DNA of 64,000 bases from Limnohabitans sp. MORI2 (GTDB taxonomy: Bacteria > Pseudomonadota > Gammaproteobacteria > Burkholderiales > Burkholderiaceae_C), in NCBI RefSeq assembly GCF_027925025.1, contig NZ_AP027058.1, positions 1,302,001 to 1,366,000 on the forward strand, read 5' to 3'. The translations under genes were made by a program, and so were the position numbers. Position 1 is the stretch's first letter, and every line of letters starts with the position of its first letter. Under the pieces are notes generated by a model. The model saw only the letters and a list, made by a program, of their open reading frames with translations. It searched no databases and was not told the DNA's origin. This document shows, one piece after another, positions 10,401 to 25,400 of the stretch.

Positions 10401-13400
10401 CGTTAGGCACGATCAATGGTGGTGCTTATTCACTCGCCGTTACAGCGGGTACAGGTGCGGGCACCGGTGACATCACCTTCAATGGCCCTGTCACCTTCAG
10501 TGGTGAAAACATCAGCACGTTCACCTCGTCGCGCAATATTTACATCAATGCGCCAATCAATGTGAATGGCACCACATCGGCTTCAGGCATTGCATTGAAG
10601 TACAACCAATCGGGCGCGGGTGCGGGTGACTATGTCTTTGGCATAGGCACCACTGGTTCAGGCGCCACCTTGGCCGCCAGTTTTAATGGCGCCATTAACT
10701 TTGCAACAACAAGTTCGACGTTCACAACACAAAGTTATTTGACGTCGAGGAACTACACCTTAATTAACGCGTTCACGTCCACTGGTGCATCGGGCACAAC
10801 GCTCTTTTGCGCTACGGCTGCGAACTGTACAACCAGCAACAGTTTGAACTTTGCGTTGATTGGCAACATTGACGCCAGCACGTTCACCACCACAGGGCTA
10901 GCTGCTGGCTCCAAGTACGCCAATATGCGCGTGTTGGGCACCAGCAGCGCAGCGTATGCGGGCACGTTCACGGGGTTGGGGCACACCGTCACAGGCTTGA
11001 GTTTGTCGGGCTCTGGCAACGTGGGTTTGTTTTACAGCACCAGCGGGACAGCGCAGGTGCGTGATGTGCGTTTGACCAACACCAGCATCACAGGCACGGG
11101 CAACAACACCGGTGCGTTGGTGGGTAGCGCAGCCAGTGGGTTGATCATGACCAATGTGATCATGGACGGCACCAGCTCTGTGAGCAATTCAGCCAGCAGC
11201 TATGTGGGTGGTTTGATGGGTTCTGCGGGTTCGGGCACGTTGAGCAATATTTATGTACTCACCACCAACGTGACAGGGTCAGGCTATGTAGGCGGCGTGG
11301 TGGGTAACGGCAATATGACCGTCACCAATGTGCACAAAGTCGGCAGCATCACAGCTACGGGTGCGAACGTTGGCGGTGCATTTGGTTACATGTCGGGCAC
11401 CATGAACAACGTGGACTCAGTGGGCAACGTGACCGTCACGGGCAGTAACTACAGTGTGGGTGGTTTGATAGGTGATGCTGGCTCTAGCTCTATCACCAAC
11501 GCGTTTGCCACAGGGGCGGTGGCAGCTACATCGTCATACCAAGTGGGTGGTTTGTTAGGCGTGAGTGGTAGCGGTACGTTGACCAGTGTGTCTGCTTCGG
11601 GTGGCAACGTGTCGGGTACCTACCGTGTGGGTGGCTTGGTGGGTTATGTCACAGGTACTGGCAACATCACCACGGCCAGTGCGGCAGGCAACGTCACAGG
11701 CACATCCGATACCGTGGGTGGTTTGGTAGGGTACTACTACAACGGCACCATCACCTCGGCCACGACCAGTGGTGATGTGAGTGGCACATCGTCGGTGGGT
11801 GGTTTGGTGGGCTATCAATACGGTACGTCCACCATCAACACGTCGAGCAGTGCAGGCAGTGTGACAGGTACAGCCGCCAATGTGGGTGGTTTGGTGGGTT
11901 ATACCTACTTAGGTAGCCTGACCATCAATGGCTCTAGTGCCGCCGGCAATATTCAAGGCACCAACCGCGTGGGTGGTTTGCTTGGGGTCATGGACAACGG
12001 TTATACGTTGACCGTCAAAACTTCATCCGCACAAGGCACCGTGAACGGAACCAACACATCGGGGCAAGTGGGCGGTTTGATTGGTTATGTTTATGGCACA
12101 GCCTATATTTATGGTTCGAATTACAGCGGCGCTGGTGTGACCAGCTTAGGTCCCAATGTGGGTGGTTTAGTGGGTGAAGCCTCTTGGAGCTCAACCATTT
12201 ACAACTCGTACGTCAACATTGCAGGCAACACTGGGGTGCAAGGCACGTACCAAGTTGGCGGTATGGTGGGTCGTAACGGTGAATCGCTGACGGTCCAATC
12301 AAACGGAACGAATACTCCGGCTTATGGGGCTGCCTTGTCGCCGTATTCAACTGCTAAGGTGACGGGCACCACCGCGTCGGGTACGAATGCGTATGTTGGT
12401 GGCATCGCGGGCTATGTGGGAACCTACACAACGCTGAGTAACACCAGTGTCACGGCGACATCCATCACAGGTGTCGGTGGCTATGTGGGCGGCTTGGTTG
12501 GTGGCACCACAACGGCTGGCTACAGCCACAGCCTCAGCAGTGTGTCGGTGAATGTGCCCACCATCAGTGGCTCGGGTACGAGCAGTTATGTGGCGGGTTT
12601 GATGGGCTATGGCGTGTATGTGAGCATCTCAAATGCCACTGTCAACAGCACCAGCATCACAGGCACTGGTAATTACATCGCCGGCATGGTGGGTTACGCC
12701 AGCACGGTGGATATCACAAACGGCTCTGTGACCAGCAGCATTTCCAGCACTGGCACCACGGCCAACAAACGCTTCTTTGGTGGTTTGGTGGGCGACGCTT
12801 CGTGGAGAGCAACGATTGCCAATTCCTACGCAATAGGCAACATCACAGTGTCAGGCACAGGTTCTGGTACAGCGTTTGTCGGTGGTTTGGTTGGGCGCAT
12901 GGGCACCAGTGGCAACACGGTAGGTGGTTCCATGCAAAACGCGTATTACGAAGGCGACATCACCACCGATGCCAACGTCGTGAACTATGGTGGTTTGGTG
13001 GGCTACTTTGTACCCGGCACCTGGTTCAGCAACAGCTATTACGACATGGGTAACAGCACCATCAATGGCACTGCAGTGTTGACGGTGGGTGGTTTGTACA
13101 CCAGCCAATATGACGCATGGTCCAAGCAGGGCGGTGCGTCTGTGGTGGTCACACCCACAAGTCGTTTACCACTGTCGATTGTGAGCAGCGGGTTGACGCA
13201 AGACGGCACTGGGGCGTATTTGATTTCGTCTGCGGCTGACCTTGACACCATGCTGCCCTTCACACAATCCGCTGCAGGCGGTGCGGTGAATGGCTACACC
13301 TTCAAGCTGGCCAACGACATCGGTATGACAGGTGCCACGACGGCCTATTTGCCTTACTTTGGGGCAACAGAGTTCAAGGGCAATACCTACAGCGTGACCA

Positions 13401-16400
13401 ACTTTGCGTACAACCGCGCAGCCACAGCGCACACGGGTTTCTTGGGCGAGGTGTACAAGAGCACGTTGACCGACTTGAAAGTGTCCACCTCGGGGTTGGT
13501 GAATGGTTTGGAGTATGTAGGCGCGGCCGTGGGCTCTGCCTATAACGTCATCATTTCGGGTGGCGTGAGCACTTTGTCGGCGGATGTGAGTGGCACCAAT
13601 TACATCGGTGGTTACGCAGGCTATGTGGGGCAGAGCGTGGTGTACAACACAAGCTCAGCGCAAGTCACGTCGACCACCGCCAAGGTGACCAACATCAACA
13701 GCATCAACACAGGCATCATCCCCAGCACGGGTGATTTAGGTGGTTTGGTGGGCTGGGCCGATGGCGTGGCTGCCAGCAATTTGACGAGCAATCTTCCCGT
13801 GAGCGGTACCAGCAAAGCGGGGGGCTTGTTTGGGTATTACAACTCTGGCTATGCACCTAACAACGCGAATGTGACAGACAACCTCGGTACTTTGCTCACG
13901 GCATCTGGCACGGTATCGGGCACTAGTTATGTGGGTGGTCTGATTGGTCAGTACAGTTTTTCTCCGGGTTCTAGCATCACCACGGATTTGATCAGCTTGA
14001 GTTATTCGAGTGCTACTGGCGCGGTCACAGGCAGCAGCACCTATGTGGGTGGTTTGATTGGTTCTGCCAACGGACCCGTATTTGACAACCTGTGGGCATC
14101 GGGGGCCGTGACGCAAAGTGCAAGTAACAACGTGGGCGGGTTGATCGGCAGCTTGGGCACGTTTTACAACTCATGGACTGGTACTTATTACGGTGGCAAG
14201 CTCACCAACTCTCGCGCAACGGGTAATGTGGCTGGTAGTGGCAGCGGTTATGCGGGTGGCTTGGTGGGCAACAGTTCTGGCAACAGCATTGCCAACAGCT
14301 ATGCCACGGGTAATGTGACAGCTGTTGGAATCTATGCCGGTGGTTTGGTGGGGTACAGCACCACGCCGATCAGCAGCTCTTATGCCTCGGGCAATGTAAC
14401 GAACTCGTCTAGTCAAACCGGTGGTTTGGTCGGTTATTCGGGGGCGGCCATTTCAAATTCATATGCCACAGGCGCAGTCAGTGGCACAGGCTATTACTCA
14501 GATAGAACGGGTGGCTTGGTGGGTAACTCCGGTGGCACGGTGACCACTAGCAATGCCAGTGGCAATGTGACGGTGACAAGCGCAGGTACAGCGGCGTATT
14601 ACACCGGTGGTTTGATTGGTTACTCGACCAACACGGTCACAGACTCATTTGCCACAGGTGCGGTAAGTGTGGCAGGGTCGACTGCGCACAGCATTGGCGG
14701 CTTGATTGGTTATGTGTCTGGCGGCAACGTGGTGAACTCGTACGCCTCAGGTTCTGTGAGTGGCACAGGTGCCTCGTCTTACTACGTGGGTGGCTTGATT
14801 GGTAACTTAAACAGCGCCACGGTGTCTGACTCCACGTACATCACGGGCACGGTGTCGGGTATTTCAGCGGTGGGCGGTTTGGTGGGGGCAACCAACAACA
14901 CCGCCATCATCAAAGGTTCTTACACCACACGCCCTGTGACGGGCACATATGACTTTGTGGGTGGTTTGGTGGGTAAGTTAGCGGGCACCATTCAAGCAAG
15001 TGATTTTGCTGTCGGCGCGATTCCCGCGAACGGCACCAAGTACGCATATGCAACAGGTGCGGTCACGGGGCGCTACGACGTGGGCGGGTTGGTGGGGCGT
15101 GCGGATACGACGGCAAGCATTAACAACGCCTATTCAACAGGTGCTGTGACTGCTGACTACAACTATGGCGGTTTGGTGGGCTTTGTCACACCTGGCGCTA
15201 GCTTGGCGAACGCACACTACAACATTGATGCGGTGTCGATCACAGGCCTCACGCCTGCTAGCCCCAGCACACGTGTGGCTGTCACGAGTCTCATCACCAC
15301 AGGTGGTTTGTTTGGCGCACAGTACACCGATTGGTTCACACCTGCACTGGATGGTTTGGCTGCAAGCAATACGACCAAGTTGGCGAGCTACTTTGGGGGT
15401 CCCGATGCGAGTGGCTATTACAGCCTGACGTCCTCCTCCGACGTGAAAAACTATTTGGGCTACTCCGATCAAATCACATTGAAGTTCAAACTGGCCAACG
15501 ACATCACGATGGATGCGGGTGTGTTTGTGCCGTATGTCTCGGGTTACTTGGATGCCACTGGCAAGACCATTACCAATTTGACGTTGAGTCAGTACACGTC
15601 GAACTTAGGTTTCATTGGCTACCTCAATGGCCGTACCGTCACAACTGCGCTGGACCGTTTGACCATGAGCAATGCCTCGGTGTTGGGTAAGTTGAACATC
15701 GGTACCGAGGTGGGTACTTCGTATTTGCGTGCCATCACCAATGCCAGCGCAGCTGGTTCGGTGACGGGCAGTGACATCACTTACACCCCAGATCCTGGTG
15801 ATACGGTTTCTGGCAGTGGCTCTAATGCGGGCTATAGCAACGTCGGCGGCGTGGTGGGCTTGATCAACGCGAGTAGCAGCACCACCAACGCATTGAACTT
15901 AGACGCCTCGAGTGTGACTGTCTCAGGCGGTACGCATGTGGGCGGCATTGTGGGCCGGTTGAACACGGGCACCCTGACCAACTCGACGTCTTCTGGTGCC
16001 GTGACAGGTGCAAACCAAGTGGGTGGTTTGGCAGGGCGTGTGTATTTAGGTGCGGTGACAGGCTCTAGCTCGACCAGCGCTGTGACAGGCACGGTCAACT
16101 ACACCGGTGGCTTGGTGGGTTATCTTGAAAGTACGTCGTCGATTTTGAACACCAGTTCGCACACAACAGGCTTGGTCAAAGGTGTGTCGTATGTCGGTGG
16201 ATTGATTGGTCAGTCTGAAGGAGCTGTGGGTGTGGCCGTGGTGTCCAACACGCCCACCTACACAACCTTTGTGACGAGCAATTTAGAGGCCTCTGGCAGC
16301 TACGTGGGTGGTTTGATTGGTAATGCCAGCAACGGTTCTGTCACGAACTCATCTGTGTCGGGCACGGTCACGGGCTGGGGTGGAATTTATGGCGGCAGCT

Positions 16401-19400
16401 ATTTCGGCGGCCTGATTGGGCAGTCATCCGCGACGACAAGCTGGAACAAATACGTTGGCACGTTGGTCAAGGGCAGCTCGTACACCGGAGGCTTGATTGG
16501 TATCAACTACGCGGCTGTGAGCAACTCGTTTAGTACGGGTGAGGTTCAGAGTAACTCAGGCAACGTGGGTGGATTGGTTGGTTGGACCAACTCAACCATC
16601 ACGGGCACAACCGCAACCACAGGCAGCACCACCTACGCCACAGGCAATGTGACGGGGGGTGATTCAACAGGTGGTTTGTTGGGTTATTCCAGTAATAGCT
16701 CGAACGCGGTGGTGTCTTATGCCTACGCAACCGGTAACGTGACTGGTACCTCTAACGTTGGTGGCTTGGTGGGCTACTTGTATTACTACGGCGGCATCAA
16801 CAACGCGACAGCGTATGGCAATGTGACAGGGACGTCTAACAACGTGGGTGGTTTGGCCGGGTATTCGTACTACAACACCATCAACGCCACAGCAGCCAAT
16901 GGCACGGTGTCAGGTGCGACATATGTAGGCGGATTGATAGGTTATGTCTACTCGACCTCAACGATATCCAATTCGACGGCCAATAATTTGGTGACCGGCT
17001 CGTATGGCGTGCGTGGCACTGGTAACCAAGTGGGCGGCTTGGTGGGCTATCTCGGTAGTTCTACCGTCACAGGATCAACGGTCAACACTGTGGTGTTGGG
17101 TTCGGGTGTGGATGTGGGCGGCTTCATCGGACAAATGAGCGGGAGCACCGTGAACACATCGGGCGCATCGGGCTCGGTGACGGGGGCAGGCAGTGTGGGC
17201 GGCTTTGTCGGAACAATGTACAACAGCAGCAACATCGCGTCGTCTTATGGCAACAGCAAAGTGATTAGCACAGGGGCGAATGCCGGTGGCTTTGTAGGGT
17301 ACTTCAATGCATCGGGCAACATCACTAACTCACGTGCTGCAGGCGCAGTCAGTGGCACGATGTATGTGGGAGGTTTTGTTGGCTTGCTGACGTACAACGG
17401 TGGCATTTCGACGAGCTATGCCACGGGCATGGTCACTGCCACGGGTGACGGTGCAGGCGGCTTTTTAGGCTACTCTAACGACACAACTTACACCCGCACG
17501 CTTCAAGACTTTTATGCCACAGGCGCTGTCACCGGCACGACCAATGTGGGTGGTTTGGTGGGCTATGCCGCGCGTGGCACGTTCAGCTACGGCTACTCCA
17601 CAGGCATGGTGAGCTCGACCAGCAACGCCACCTCTGTCGGCGCCTCGTTTGGTGGCGTGGGCACAGGCACCACGGTAACAGGCACGGCACCTAACCAAGT
17701 GACCACGTACTGGGTGATTCGCAACAACCTGTATTACGACAGCACCACCTCGGGCATGAGCACCGATACAGCCGGTGTGGGTGGTACGGGGCCTGCCACA
17801 GGCTTGGCAACGTCATCGTTGCTAGGGGCTTTGCCACATGCCAACTTCGCAACGGCCACATGGGGCACGGGTACAGATTTGTACCCCTACCTCAAAGCGA
17901 TTTACGGTAGCTCAGCGCCGCAAGCCATTTGGGGCTATGCCTATTTGGCAGATGGCACCACCAAGGCCGTGAAGGCACAAGTGGGTGTTTATGGCGGTGG
18001 CTATTTGCTCAACGGCGGCACGATGACCACAGGGGCGAACGGTTTCTTCTACGAGTTGCTGGCCAACACAGCGGGCAGCCCTTTGTTTGCCGACTCCAAG
18101 TTGGTGATTGGCACCAGCACGAAGTTGGCCAACACCTTGAGCTTAGTGGGCAGCCCCACCGTGGTTGGTATGGCCTACAGCGACACACAGGTGTTAACGA
18201 ACAACAACTTGGTGATTGATGGTTCAGGCATTGGCTTGGGCAAGGTGATGCAAGGCCTCACCAAGCTGCGCACCGCGGATGCGAGCATGACGGCATTGAA
18301 CACCAGCATGGACAACACCATGGGTGCGATTGCAGGCACCAACAACCGCGCCGTGTTTTCATCGACGCTGCCCACCAATTCATCGTTGGACCTGACCAGC
18401 ACCGTGGCCGCGTTTGATCTCAACACCGCATTGAACTACGGCAAGACCACTGCCAGCAATGCCGGTTTGATGACCTTCAATGGTTTGAGCAGCAACGGCA
18501 CCACATTCACACTTTCAGGCGGCACTTACACCAGCAACTTGAGCCAAACTTACAACGGTTTGGTGGCGTTGGGTGCCAACGCCACGCTGACGGGCACACA
18601 AATCACCACCGCATCGACTGTGGCTGGCTCGGCCAACCGCTACAACTTGACGGTGAATGGCCCACTCACCACGGGCGGATCGATGACTAATTTGGGGGTG
18701 TTCAACATGAACGGGCTTGCGACGCTCGGAGGCACGCAAGTCACCTCAGGCGGCGCTCAGATCTACAGCGGCAATGTGGTGATGCAAGACAGCGGCAGCT
18801 CGTTTGGCTTTAACAGCACCTTGGGTGGCACGGGTGCTGCCATGAGCTTTACCGGCACACTGACATCACCCACCACCAAAGTCCTGACCTTGAATGCAGG
18901 CACCACAGGTGATGTGACCTTGGCCACAGCATTGGCCAACACAGCGACCTACACCGATGTGACAGTGATCGGCGCGAACCTGAGCTTGCAAGCCATCGCC
19001 ACCACCAACAGCTTGACACTCAATCCCACGGTGGCTGGCACTGTGGGCCTCATCTCTGGTGCTAGCAGCACGCTCACCAAAGGTGCTGCAGGCGTAATGA
19101 ATCTGACCGCTGCCAACACCTACGGCGGCAACACCACCATCACGGCAGGTATCTTGAAACTCACAGGTTCTGGCAGCTTGGGCGCTGGCACGTACGCAGG
19201 CAACATGGCCATCAGCTCGGGGGCGCAATTGCAAGACAGCTCCAGCACCGCACAAACCTTGAGCGGCATCATCAGCGGCGCCGGCCAGGTGGTGAAAGAC
19301 ACCTCCACTAGCGTGCTGACCTTGTCAGGGCTCAACACTTGGAGCGGTAACTTGACGGTGAACACCGGCACAGTGGTGGTGACGCAAAACAATGGTTTGG

Positions 19401-22400
19401 GTAACAACGCAGGCACGACCACGGTGGCCAGCGGTGCGGTGTTGGATTTGCAGAACGCCGCGATTGGCAATGAAACCCTCAACCTCAATGGCGGTACCTT
19501 GCGGGTGTCGACAGGCTCTAGCAGCTTGTCTGGCGCTGTGAACTTGGGGGCAGCCAGTACCTTAGCTGTCTCTGGTACAGGGTTGACTTTGTCGGGTCTT
19601 GTGGATGACAACAGCTATGGCCTCACCGTCAGCGGTGCGGGTGGCGTGACTTTGAGCAATGCCAACAACACCGTGAATACGCTGTTGAGCACCGGCACCA
19701 TTGGCACTTTGAACATGAAAAACAGTGTGGCCTTGGATGTCGGCGCCATCAGCGCCACAGGCAATGTGACGATAGCCAACACAGCCAATCTGACCTTGAT
19801 GAGCGGGCAGGGCATCAGCACCACCTCGGGCAATATCGTGTTGGCCGGTGCGAAGTTCTACAACCGTGCGGGTGCAAGTGCGCTGAGCGTGAGCAATGGC
19901 CATACTTGGCAGGTGTGGAGTGCCAACAGCATTCCACTGGAAACCGAAGCCAATGGCGGCGATGAAAACGGCGGCTTGGCCAACAACTATGTGCAGTACG
20001 GCGCCACCTACGGCAGCAATGCCGTGCTAGGCACGGGCAACGGTTTGCTCTACACCTATGCGCCCATCTTGACGGGCTCCTTGGTAGGAACTTTGACCAA
20101 GCCCTATGACGGCACAGACAGTGTCGTCATTCAACCCAGCAACATCGCAGTCTCAGGTTTGCTGCCAGGTGATGTGCTGACTGTGACGCAAACCACCAAT
20201 AGCCACTACACCTCTGCAGGTAGCGCTTCCACCATTGTGGGTGTGGGCACAGGCAAAACAGTGTCTGTGAACGGTGTGATCGTGACCGCTTACAACGCGC
20301 AAAGTCAAAAAACGATTTATGGCTACGCCTTTAGCTCCCCGACACTGACAGGCACTGGTGACATCACCTTGGCACCCATCACCGTCAATATGTCTAAAAA
20401 CTACGATGGCAATGTGTCATTCAACAGCGCGACCAACACGTACACCATCGGCGGTATCGTGGCGGGCGATGTGGTGACGTTGACCGGTGGCGCCACCGTG
20501 AGCAGCCCGAATGCGACGACGTATCACACACTGGCCAGCAACACCTTTGGTATCACCAGCGACAAATACACCCTGACGGGCGCAACCTACAACATGACGG
20601 TGAACAAGATGCCACTGGTGGTGTCGGTGCGTGCCACCTACAGCGGCAGCACGAGCTTGGTACCCACCTCGGTCACTGTGAGTGGGTTGGTGAATGGTGA
20701 AACCATGGTGCCCACGGCGGTGGTGGCGCAATCTGCCAATGTGTCGAGCAATGGCAACAACTTCATGACGGCCATCACAGCCTCCACAGGCACGGCTGAC
20801 TTCAACAACTACAGCATCACCGTCGCTAACTCACCTGTGACGATTGATCGCAAGGTGGTGACTTTGAGCGGCACGTTGACGGCCAGCAAAACTTATGACG
20901 GCAACACAGCGGCTTCGGTGTTGACCACCGGCGTGACACCGAGCACGGTGTTTGGTAGCGACGATGTGACGGTGAGCGCGATTGCAGGCACCTACGACTC
21001 GGTGAATGTGTCCAACAGCCGCGTGGTCACCGTGACGGGTGTGACGCTTTCAGGCACCACCGCCAACAACTATGTGTGGGACACCAACTCGGGCCAAACC
21101 GCAGCAGGCACGATTGTTCAATTGCCTTCGACCACGTATGTGGGCGCAGCAGGTGGCAACTGGAGCAACCCTGCCAACTGGGCCGTCACGGGTAACCTGA
21201 CTCAAACTGGTGTGTTGCCTAACTTGAGCAACGTGGCCTTGGCCATCATTCCAAGTGGTAGCAGTGTGGTGGCTGATGCGGCCAGCACGGCCTATACCGG
21301 CAAGATCCAAATTGCAGGTACGGTGCGTGCCGCGAGCGACAGCTACTTGGGCGCGACACCTGCAAGCACCACGGCAGACTTGATCACCCTCGACGGTGGC
21401 ACTTTGAATGCGACCAATTCATTCACGCTCAACACCAACCGCGGCATTACCCTTACCAGCAACGGCGGCACATTCCAAGTGGATGCCTCGAAGAGCTTGA
21501 ACTACGAAGGTGTGTTGCAAGGCATGGGTGGTTTGACCAAGTCGGGCAATGGCACCATGGTCATCTCAGGCGCGAACAGCTACACCAGCACGGCGGTGAC
21601 CGCAGGCACCTTGCAAGTGGGCAATGGCGGTACATCAGGCTCTCTGGGCACGGGTGCTGTCAATGTCAGCGGCACTTTGGCTTTTAACCGCACAGACGAT
21701 GTGACGGTCAGCAATGACATCTCAGGCACGGGCGGCCTGCAACAAATGGGTACTAACACCCTCACGCTCACAGGTTCGCAAACCTACACCGGCAGCACCA
21801 ACACCGGCACCGTGGGTAGCCAACTGATTTACGTCAACAACACAGTCCCCACCACCTCAGGCTTTACGGGTAGTGGTGCGGTGGCTATTCAGCCAGTGGC
21901 CAATGCCAGTTTTGGCGCTGCATTGAACACCAGCAGCTACACCTGGGCCAACACCTTGTCTGGCGTCACACTGGGCCACGCCGCGAACACTGCCAACATC
22001 ACGCTCGGCGCCGACATCAGCGTGGCAGGCCCTGTGCGCATCTATGGCGGTGCCTTAGCGCTCAACGCCAACTTGACCACCACCGATGCCACCACGGGAA
22101 ATGTGTGGCTGAGTGGCAGCAGCGTGAACGGTAACTACAACATTACGATCGCGGATGACCGTGCATTGACCATCAACCAGACTGGCACCGGCAAGTTATC
22201 CGGTGTCATTTTCGGCACAAGAGCATCTTTAGTAAAACAAGGTACAGGCACCTTAGTGTTGACAGGCGCAAATACGTTTACAGGCGCTACAACCATTGAC
22301 GCTGGCGTATTGCAATTGGGTGATGGAGGCGCTACTGGCTCGTTGACAACCTCGGGAGTAACGACGAACGGTACTTTGCGCTTTAACTTGGGTGTAGATA

Positions 22401-25400
22401 GCACCATCAGTTACAACATCAGTGGTACGGGTGGCGTTGAGGTGATGGCCTCAAAAACAGAGTTGTTCAGCGGTTTTGTGACGACCTCTGCTCAAACCAT
22501 CGCCAGCAACACGACTGTTGCCGAAGTGCTGGCACGTTTATCTGGTGCACGTGAATCTGGCGGTTCCGTGGCCTACGACGCACAAGCTGGCATTTATCAA
22601 AAACGCTTTGATGCGTCGACAAATACGGCGACTTTCCAAGTCCAGTTTTATTGGGACTACACCGTAACAGGTTCAGGTGGAGATTGGACAAAAGTCGTCT
22701 TTGTCAAGCTCCAACAATCAGGCAGTGATGTGCAAGCTATGGCTTACCAAGGTCGTGGCAGCTCGTACGCTGTCTATGGAACTGGCAATGTATTGGGCAC
22801 AGACTTCACCACCACCGCACCAACAGGAACACAAAGTTTAGCGGTCGTCACAGGGGGAAGTGGCTATGGTGTGGATCGTTTGTATTCAAGTAGCAAAGTG
22901 AATTTCACAGGCACAAATACCTACACAGGTCCTACCATCATCAACAATAACGTTCTCAATATCGTTGACACCCAAAGCACGGGTATCAGCTATGGCACGC
23001 AATCAGTTAATGCAACGCTGCAATTGGGTAGTGGTTCTACAACGGGCAGTTTGGGAACTGGTAATGTGACCAACAATGGCGTGTTGATTTTCAACCGCAG
23101 CAATTTGCTTGCTCTGCCAAACAACCTCAGCGGTACGGGGCTTGTCGTACAAAACGGTTCAGGCGAAACACAAATTGGCGGGGCATTTACACATACAGGC
23201 GGCACGCAGGTTTTGGCGGGCGCTTTACAGATTGGCAATGGCGCAACTTCTGGCAGCCTTGCTGGAGATGTGATTGATGTAGGAACTATTAAATTCAATC
23301 GCTCCGATGATCAAACCATCAATACGGTTATCTCAGGACCTGGCACTCTAACAAAGCTGGGCAACAACACACTGACACTTACCGGTGCACAAATCTACAC
23401 TGGCACGACAGTTATTTCAGAAGGACGCTTGATTTTCCAAAACAATACACGTCCAACGACAACTGGCTTCGCAGGTGCTGGCTCCTTAAGCATTGAACCT
23501 GCAGCCAATGGCACTTTTTCCACGGCCTTTAACACCAATACCTACAGCTTTGCTTCAACTTTGACTGGATTGACTTTAGGTAATACCAGCAACACCAGTA
23601 CGCTGACAGTGAATGCTGATTTGTCAATTGCAGGACCCGTGGTCTTGTACGGCGGCGGCATCAATATCAATAGCAATATTGACACTCGATCAGGTGGCAT
23701 CAGTGGCGATGTGTTGCTGAAGTCGAGTGGTGATATTTTGTTGGCCACCACCAAGTCCATCACCACTAACGGTGGAGACGTGGTGCTGTGGAGTAACAGC
23801 GATGGTCAAAGCACCAACGGTGGCATCTTCATGTTTGCCAACTCATCTGTGAGTACCAGTGGCGGTCATGTGTGGATGGCTGGAGGAGCTGGCACGGCGA
23901 CATGGAATGGTTTGACCGTCGGGGATGGATATGCCGTGTCTGGTACCAACATCACAGTGGGTGCGTTGAACTTTGATAAACCAGCTATCTTTTTGCAAGA
24001 TGCCACCTTGTCAACCAATGGCGGTGATATCTACATTCGTGGCAAGACGACTTCATTCCGTGGGTTCTTGACCACAGGCCAAGGTTTGATTAATTCAGGC
24101 ACTGGCAAGATTTACATGGAAGGTAAATCAGACACCAACGGCGGTGGTGCAGGTACAGGCTGGCACGATGCAACAAGTGTGTTGACGGTGACATCGTCCA
24201 ATACGGCGTCTGATGCGATTGTTTGGTTGTCTGATGCATCGGCAAGCAACGGCACAGGCATCAGTGGTGAAGGTGTGGGTATGGCTGGTACCACGTCATT
24301 GATTGCGACAGGTGTCGGTGGCGGTGTGAGCTTCCAATCATTGGGTTCAACGAGCCAAACGGGTAGCGTGGGTATTCGCCTAGGCTATTTGACTTCGCAA
24401 GGCGGTGTGTTTAATTTGTTGGCCAGTTCAGGCCCCATCACTTTGAACACAGGTTCGCGCAGCTTAAGCATCGTGAATAACCTAGGTTCAGCCACCTTGG
24501 GCGCACTCGCTGGGTCAGCAGTGACCACTTCTTCTAGCAACATCACCGTGATTTCAGATGATGTGAGCGCATCAGGCACGATGGCGTTCAACACGTCGGG
24601 GGCATTGACCATTCGCCCGACCGATGGCCATTCGTTTGCCAACACCTTCAACACGGCGTACCTCACCTACCAAGGTGGCGTGTCTGGTTTGACGATTGGT
24701 CAAACCGGCAACACAGGTGGCGTCACCGTGGGGAGCGCCACCACCATCGCAGGCCCCGTGACGATTTATGGTGGTGTGATTGCCATCAACGCACCGTTGA
24801 CGGCTACCAACAACACCATCAAGCTCACAGGCACCACCATCACGGACGGCGCATCGGGCTACGTCGTTGCAGATAAGTTGGCATTCCTCAGCGGTGCGGT
24901 GACCTTGGACAACACCAATAACAGCGTGAACACCTTGGCGGCCAGCGGCGTGGGCGCGTTCACCTATGTGAACGCGGGTGCGTTGACGATTGGCGTGGTG
25001 AACCCCACGGGCATCACCGCCACAAGCGATGTGCGCATTGAAACCATGAGCGGCGATGTGACGATTGCTCAAAGCGTGAGCACCACCAGCACCACAGCCA
25101 ATGCGGTGCTCATCAACGCGGGCAAGAGCAGTGCAGCGGGCACTGCCACAGGTGGGAACGTCGTCATCACGGGCACACCCACCATCACAGCGGGCAGCGG
25201 TGGCACCATTCGTTTGATGGGTGGCAGCGTGCCCGATAGCACGGGTTTAACGGCCTTGGTGGGCTCTGGCTCCGGCAACTTCCGTTACAACTCAGACGAA
25301 ACCACCACCAACTACACCTGGGCCTTGAGCCCCAATGTGGTGAATGCGATTTACCGTCAACAACCCACAGCCACGGCCAATATCGATAGCTACACCGTGA

